From an uncultured Desulfosoma sp. (GTDB lineage: Bacteria; Desulfobacterota; Syntrophobacteria; Syntrophobacterales; DSM-9756): DNA of 64,000 bases. The notes under the pieces are model-generated. The model was given only the letters and a program-made list of their open reading frames with translations, did no database searches and was not told where the DNA came from. The position numbers and the translations under genes are program-made. The stretch covers positions 98,029 through 162,028 of the forward strand of contig CALGPN010000028.1 in the NCBI GenBank assembly GCA_937960435.1, in the 5' to 3' direction. Below are positions 61,356 to 64,000 of the stretch, in pieces (the first letter of the stretch is position 1; every line of letters starts with the position of its first letter).

Positions 61356-61976
61356 ATGACATCTCCCAGGAAAAGGGGGACCGCGTCCTCCGGAAGTTTT
61401 GAGGACAAGGTCAAGGAACTGGACGTCTTGTATCGGACGTTCGAACGGACCATGGCGCCGTTTGTGGCTCAGGCAGTCTGCGGTCCCGGCTGTGCCGACT
61501 GCTGCACTCAGGTCGGCGAGATCTGCGCCACCACGCTGGAGGCGCTACGGATCCTGGCGTACATCGAGGAACTGCCGATTTTTCAAGGCGCCGCCCTTCG
61601 TCAGAAGATTGCGGAAAACCGCACGGAGAAAAAACAGAACCTTCTTTTGCCTTGTCCTTTCCTGGACCCGGGGAAAATGTGCGCCATCTACCCGGTGCGG
61701 CCTTTCAGCTGCCGGCGTCTGTATTCCCTGGAACCCTGCGGGCTCAGAGGCCCTGTCGTGCATCGAGAGTTTTGGGCCTTGGCGGAACAGTTCACGCGGG
61801 CTTTGCAAGCTCTGGATCCCCTGGGGTATTCCGGCCACGTGAGTTATGTTCTCGGGCTCTTCGAGGACCCGTCTTTCCGAGAAGCCTATCTGGCCGACCG
61901 GCCTTCCGCTGGGGCTCTTGGGACGATGATTCAGGAGTTCGATCTTGTCGTGCATAGCCGAAGAGGGGCTTCGTGA
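61356..61976 (+). CDS. YkgJ-family cysteine-cluster protein
   Basis: This 206-residue protein has the YkgJ cysteines: CGPGCADCCTQVGEIC near residue 45, CPFLDPGKMCAIYPVRPFSCRRLY in the middle, with Arg-rich surroundings. Such proteins likely bind an Fe-S or zinc cluster; their role is unknown in most cases. AAGGCGG precedes the ATG. The next small gene starts inside its stop codon (TGATG), so the two are coupled. The winged-helix/YkgJ-like pair near 41 kb is a second cluster of this kind in the window. Confidence 0.82.
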   Translation: MTSPRKRGTASSGSFEDKVKELDVLYRTFERTMAPFVAQAVCGPGCADCCTQVGEICATTLEALRILAYIEELPIFQGAALRQKIAENRTEKKQNLLLPCPFLDPGKMCAIYPVRPFSCRRLYSLEPCGLRGPVVHREFWALAEQFTRALQALDPLGYSGHVSYVLGLFEDPSFREAYLADRPSAGALGTMIQEFDLVVHSRRGAS

Positions 61977-62197
61977 TGGGCTGGCATGCCATTGTCTTTT
62001 GGAAAAGCGCCGGATCCGGTCCTCTCGGTTGGCATTGGCGCCTCAGCAATGCCGATCTGGGGGTGGAAGAGGGGGCTGCGGCGGATTCCGTGGAGCAGGC
62101 CGTGGCGGCCATTCGGGACGTTCTCCGGCGCCACGGCACGCCGCCCGAGAGTGTCCCCGTGGAAATCTGGGACGAAGGGGTCTGGGAGAAGTGCTGA
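61976..62197 (+). CDS. Small hypothetical protein
   Basis: This 73-residue protein starts within the stop of the YkgJ gene (TGATG overlap). It begins MGWHAIVFWKSAGSGPLGWH and has acidic residues and a helical middle (DSVEQAVAAIRDVLRRHG). Overlap with YkgJ and the next gene 32 bases on argue that it is real. No family recognised. Confidence 0.55.
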   Translation: MGWHAIVFWKSAGSGPLGWHWRLSNADLGVEEGAAADSVEQAVAAIRDVLRRHGTPPESVPVEIWDEGVWEKC

Positions 62198-62229
62198 GCT
62201 TCTGAGGCAAGCGTCATGGTGCGCAGGCC

Positions 62230-62958
62230 ATGAGTTTTTTTTGTTACCTTTCCGGTCCCCGGTATTGGGTGCTGGCGGCGGACAACAAGAAGAACGTCCT
62301 CACGGTGAAAACCATGGAAAGCGGCCGTTTTGCGACCCACGAGGTCACGACCGGCGACGCGCACAAAATCCACCCTGTGGGCGGCGGCTGGTGGATGACG
62401 GGTGCGGGCCTTTCCACGGTTCTTCACGATGTTCGAGAGCATGTGCGAGAGGCCCTGGAAGACGCCCGATGGGGCGCCGAGCCGTCGGTTTCGGTGATGG
62501 GGCGACTTGCCGAGGACCCGGGCTGGCTGAGGCGGATTCACCGCCGGTGTGTGGCGGCCTTGACGGAGGGGCTTCCCGCCGGGGGGGAGAACCCTGAAGT
62601 GCTTTCAGGTCTTCAGGAAATCGTCTTTACGGGCTTCGATGCCTCGGCGTGCCCTGTGGTGCTGCGAACCCGCAGTGACGACAACTTTTCCTTCCGGCGC
62701 CGATCCGGCCCGGCCGTTGTGGGTTTTACCGGAGAAAACGGCGTCTGGGATGGGGCTGTGGAAGAAAAAATCCGCCTTTTCCTTACCCGTGTGGCCGAAG
62801 ATCTCCAGAGACGGGACCCGTCCTCCATGGGCGACCGAGCCTGGGATCTCATCCCCCCTCTCTTCCAAAAGCTGGCGAAGGCCTTTCCGCACAAGCTTTC
62901 GGCTCACGGCGATCTCGTGTACCTCACGCCCCAAGGGCATCGGTGGTTTCTTTTTTGA
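62230..62958 (+). CDS. Hypothetical protein with Ntn-hydrolase/proteasome-beta-like N-terminus
   Basis: This 242-residue protein begins MSFFCYLSGPRYWVLAADNK. The pattern 'YWVLAADNKKNVLTVKTMES' and 'KIHPVGGGWWMTGAGLST' resembles the start of proteasome-beta/HslV-type Ntn hydrolases, in which a strand-LAAD-strand is followed by KI and a G-x-G turn. A nucleophile directly after the initiator Met is not obvious (Ser2 or Cys5 are candidates). The C-terminal half is unrelated to known proteases. It lies after the YkgJ and small genes on the same strand. The assignment is tentative. Confidence 0.45.
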   Translation: MSFFCYLSGPRYWVLAADNKKNVLTVKTMESGRFATHEVTTGDAHKIHPVGGGWWMTGAGLSTVLHDVREHVREALEDARWGAEPSVSVMGRLAEDPGWLRRIHRRCVAALTEGLPAGGENPEVLSGLQEIVFTGFDASACPVVLRTRSDDNFSFRRRSGPAVVGFTGENGVWDGAVEEKIRLFLTRVAEDLQRRDPSSMGDRAWDLIPPLFQKLAKAFPHKLSAHGDLVYLTPQGHRWFLF

Positions 62959-63115
62959 AACCCCCGGCCTCTTCGAAAGCCGCCGGTTTCGTTCCCGCTC
63001 GGCCTTCGGTGCCGATTCCCGGCCTGCCCGTCTTTCGTGAAATGCTCCTGCCTGACACCACCGTTTCATCAACCGAAGGGCTTGGGGTGGATGAGACCGG
63101 GGACACGGCGGGGGG

Positions 63116-63976
63116 TCAGAGGGTGAGGAAGCTGCGCGCGTCTTCCATGGCTTCGATGATTTTGACCAAGTACGCGTCGATGCGTTCCTGGGTGATCCCC
63201 AGCTTTTCCAGGATTTCATCGGAGTCGGGCTGGAGGAAATCGGCGGCGCTCACCCCGATGCCGATGCTGTGGACCAGCCGGTTGGCCACATAGAGTATGG
63301 CGGCCACGTCGCGGTGGTGTTTGGCTTCCGTGGGGTTGTGGTGGAAACGGATGCCCGTTTGGACTTCCGGGGGGAAGTTCCATCGGTGGGCGATGAGGGC
63401 CCCCAGGTCTTGGTGGTTGATGCCGATCACTTCCCGTTCGGCTTCCAGGAACGTGATGCGGCGCTCTTTGACCAGCAGATAGATGGTGTCCAGATAATCG
63501 GGGACCTGGCGGTCCAGGAGCGTTTTGCCGATGTCGTGGAGCAATCCGGCCGTGTAGATGGTCAGGACGCGTTGCCGCTGCAGATCTTCGGCGATGATCT
63601 GTGAGAGAAGGGCCGTGGCCACCGAATGGGCCCACAGCTCGCCTTCCCGCAGATCGTAGGAACGCAGTTGACCTCGAAAGTAATGGGCCGAACAGGCCAT
63701 GAGAAGGATTTCCACAAGCTGGCGCTGCCCGAGGACAATGATGGCGTCGCGAAGGGAGCGAATTTTATACCGGCGGGCGTAAAAGGCGGATCGGGCGATG
63801 GACAGGACCCGGGCGGTGATGGCTTGGTCGTAGCGGATGACCGCTTCGATTTCGCCAACAGGGGCCATGGCGCGCAACAGGGGGATCACCCGCATGACCA
63901 CCTTGGGAAAAGGCGGCAGGCGGTCCACGGCCCTGAGGATTTCATCCAAAGCGGGTTTGGTGACGATGGTGGCCAT
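63116..63976 (-). CDS. HDOD-domain signalling protein
   Basis: This 286-residue protein has the HDOD fold: LPPFPKVVMRVIPLLR at the start, ITARVLSIARSAFYARRYKIRSLRDAIIVLG, and LLHDIGKTLLD with HQDLGALIAHRWNFP. Unlike many HDOD proteins it keeps an HD dyad, so weak hydrolase activity cannot be excluded. HDOD proteins act in cyclic-nucleotide, motility and stress pathways. The start is near the right window edge, so upstream control is not visible. Confidence 0.87.
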   Translation of the reverse strand: MATIVTKPALDEILRAVDRLPPFPKVVMRVIPLLRAMAPVGEIEAVIRYDQAITARVLSIARSAFYARRYKIRSLRDAIIVLGQRQLVEILLMACSAHYFRGQLRSYDLREGELWAHSVATALLSQIIAEDLQRQRVLTIYTAGLLHDIGKTLLDRQVPDYLDTIYLLVKERRITFLEAEREVIGINHQDLGALIAHRWNFPPEVQTGIRFHHNPTEAKHHRDVAAILYVANRLVHSIGIGVSAADFLQPDSDEILEKLGITQERIDAYLVKIIEAMEDARSFLTL

Positions 63977-64000
63977 GGTGCGATGCGCGTCCCTTGGTCC

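Overview
The window reads as chromosomal DNA of a GC-rich anaerobe of the Desulfobacterota, most like the Syntrophobacteria sulfate reducers and syntrophs. This placement is inferred from gene content: multi-subunit pyruvate:ferredoxin oxidoreductase, HdrC-like iron-sulfur proteins, DUF3786/DUF2007 and YkgJ cysteine proteins, two OFA-type carriers, and a TRAP/fumarase/succinate dehydrogenase block. No rRNA, tRNA, CRISPR array, transposase or phage gene was seen. Nearly all the DNA is coding, and many neighbours overlap by 4 to 40 bases.

Layout. 1-6.5 kb (+): a truncated PiT phosphate permease with its DUF47 partner, the helicase HrpA and an atypical Nudix protein. 6.6-8.4 kb (-): three tightly packed genes (DUF1232-DnaJ, Fe-S protein, DUF2007-DUF3786). 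8.4-17.3 kb (-): a compact cellulose operon, bcsA-bcsB-bcsZ-TPR-bcsC, with a PilZ domain on BcsA. 17.6-22.8 kb (-): an XRE-cupin regulator heading a por operon whose delta ferredoxin is fused to a GltD-like flavoprotein. 23.2-31.5 kb (-): dctP-dctQ-dctM, fumarase alpha and beta, then sdhC-sdhD-sdhA-sdhB, a C4-dicarboxylate uptake and oxidation block. 32.1-34.5 kb (-): pxpB-pxpC-pxpA 5-oxoprolinase. 34.5-45.5 kb: two OFA-type MFS carriers with long leaders, separated by an M50-like protein lacking its catalytic motif, DUF554, threonine synthase, gamma carbonic anhydrase and small unknowns; a Ser/Thr kinase follows. 45.5-55.9 kb: GNAT, phosphoesterase, Ski2-like helicase, thioesterase, DEAD-box helicase, an adenosine-kinase-like PfkB protein and uvrB. 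56-64 kb: a four-cluster HdrC-like protein, a MucR-like regulator with a structured upstream region, nth, mutT, plsC, YkgJ and unknowns, and an HDOD protein.

How it fits together. TRAP-imported dicarboxylate can be interconverted by fumarase and succinate dehydrogenase. The por operon oxidises pyruvate to acetyl-CoA with reduced ferredoxin, and its flavoprotein may pass electrons to NAD(P). The OFA carriers may exchange organic anions. BcsA-PilZ ties cellulose output to cyclic di-GMP. The items most worth a second look are the pseudo-M50 protein, the proteasome-like small protein near 62.2 kb, the structured region before mucR, the parallel leaders of the OFA genes, and GC-rich palindromes between genes.
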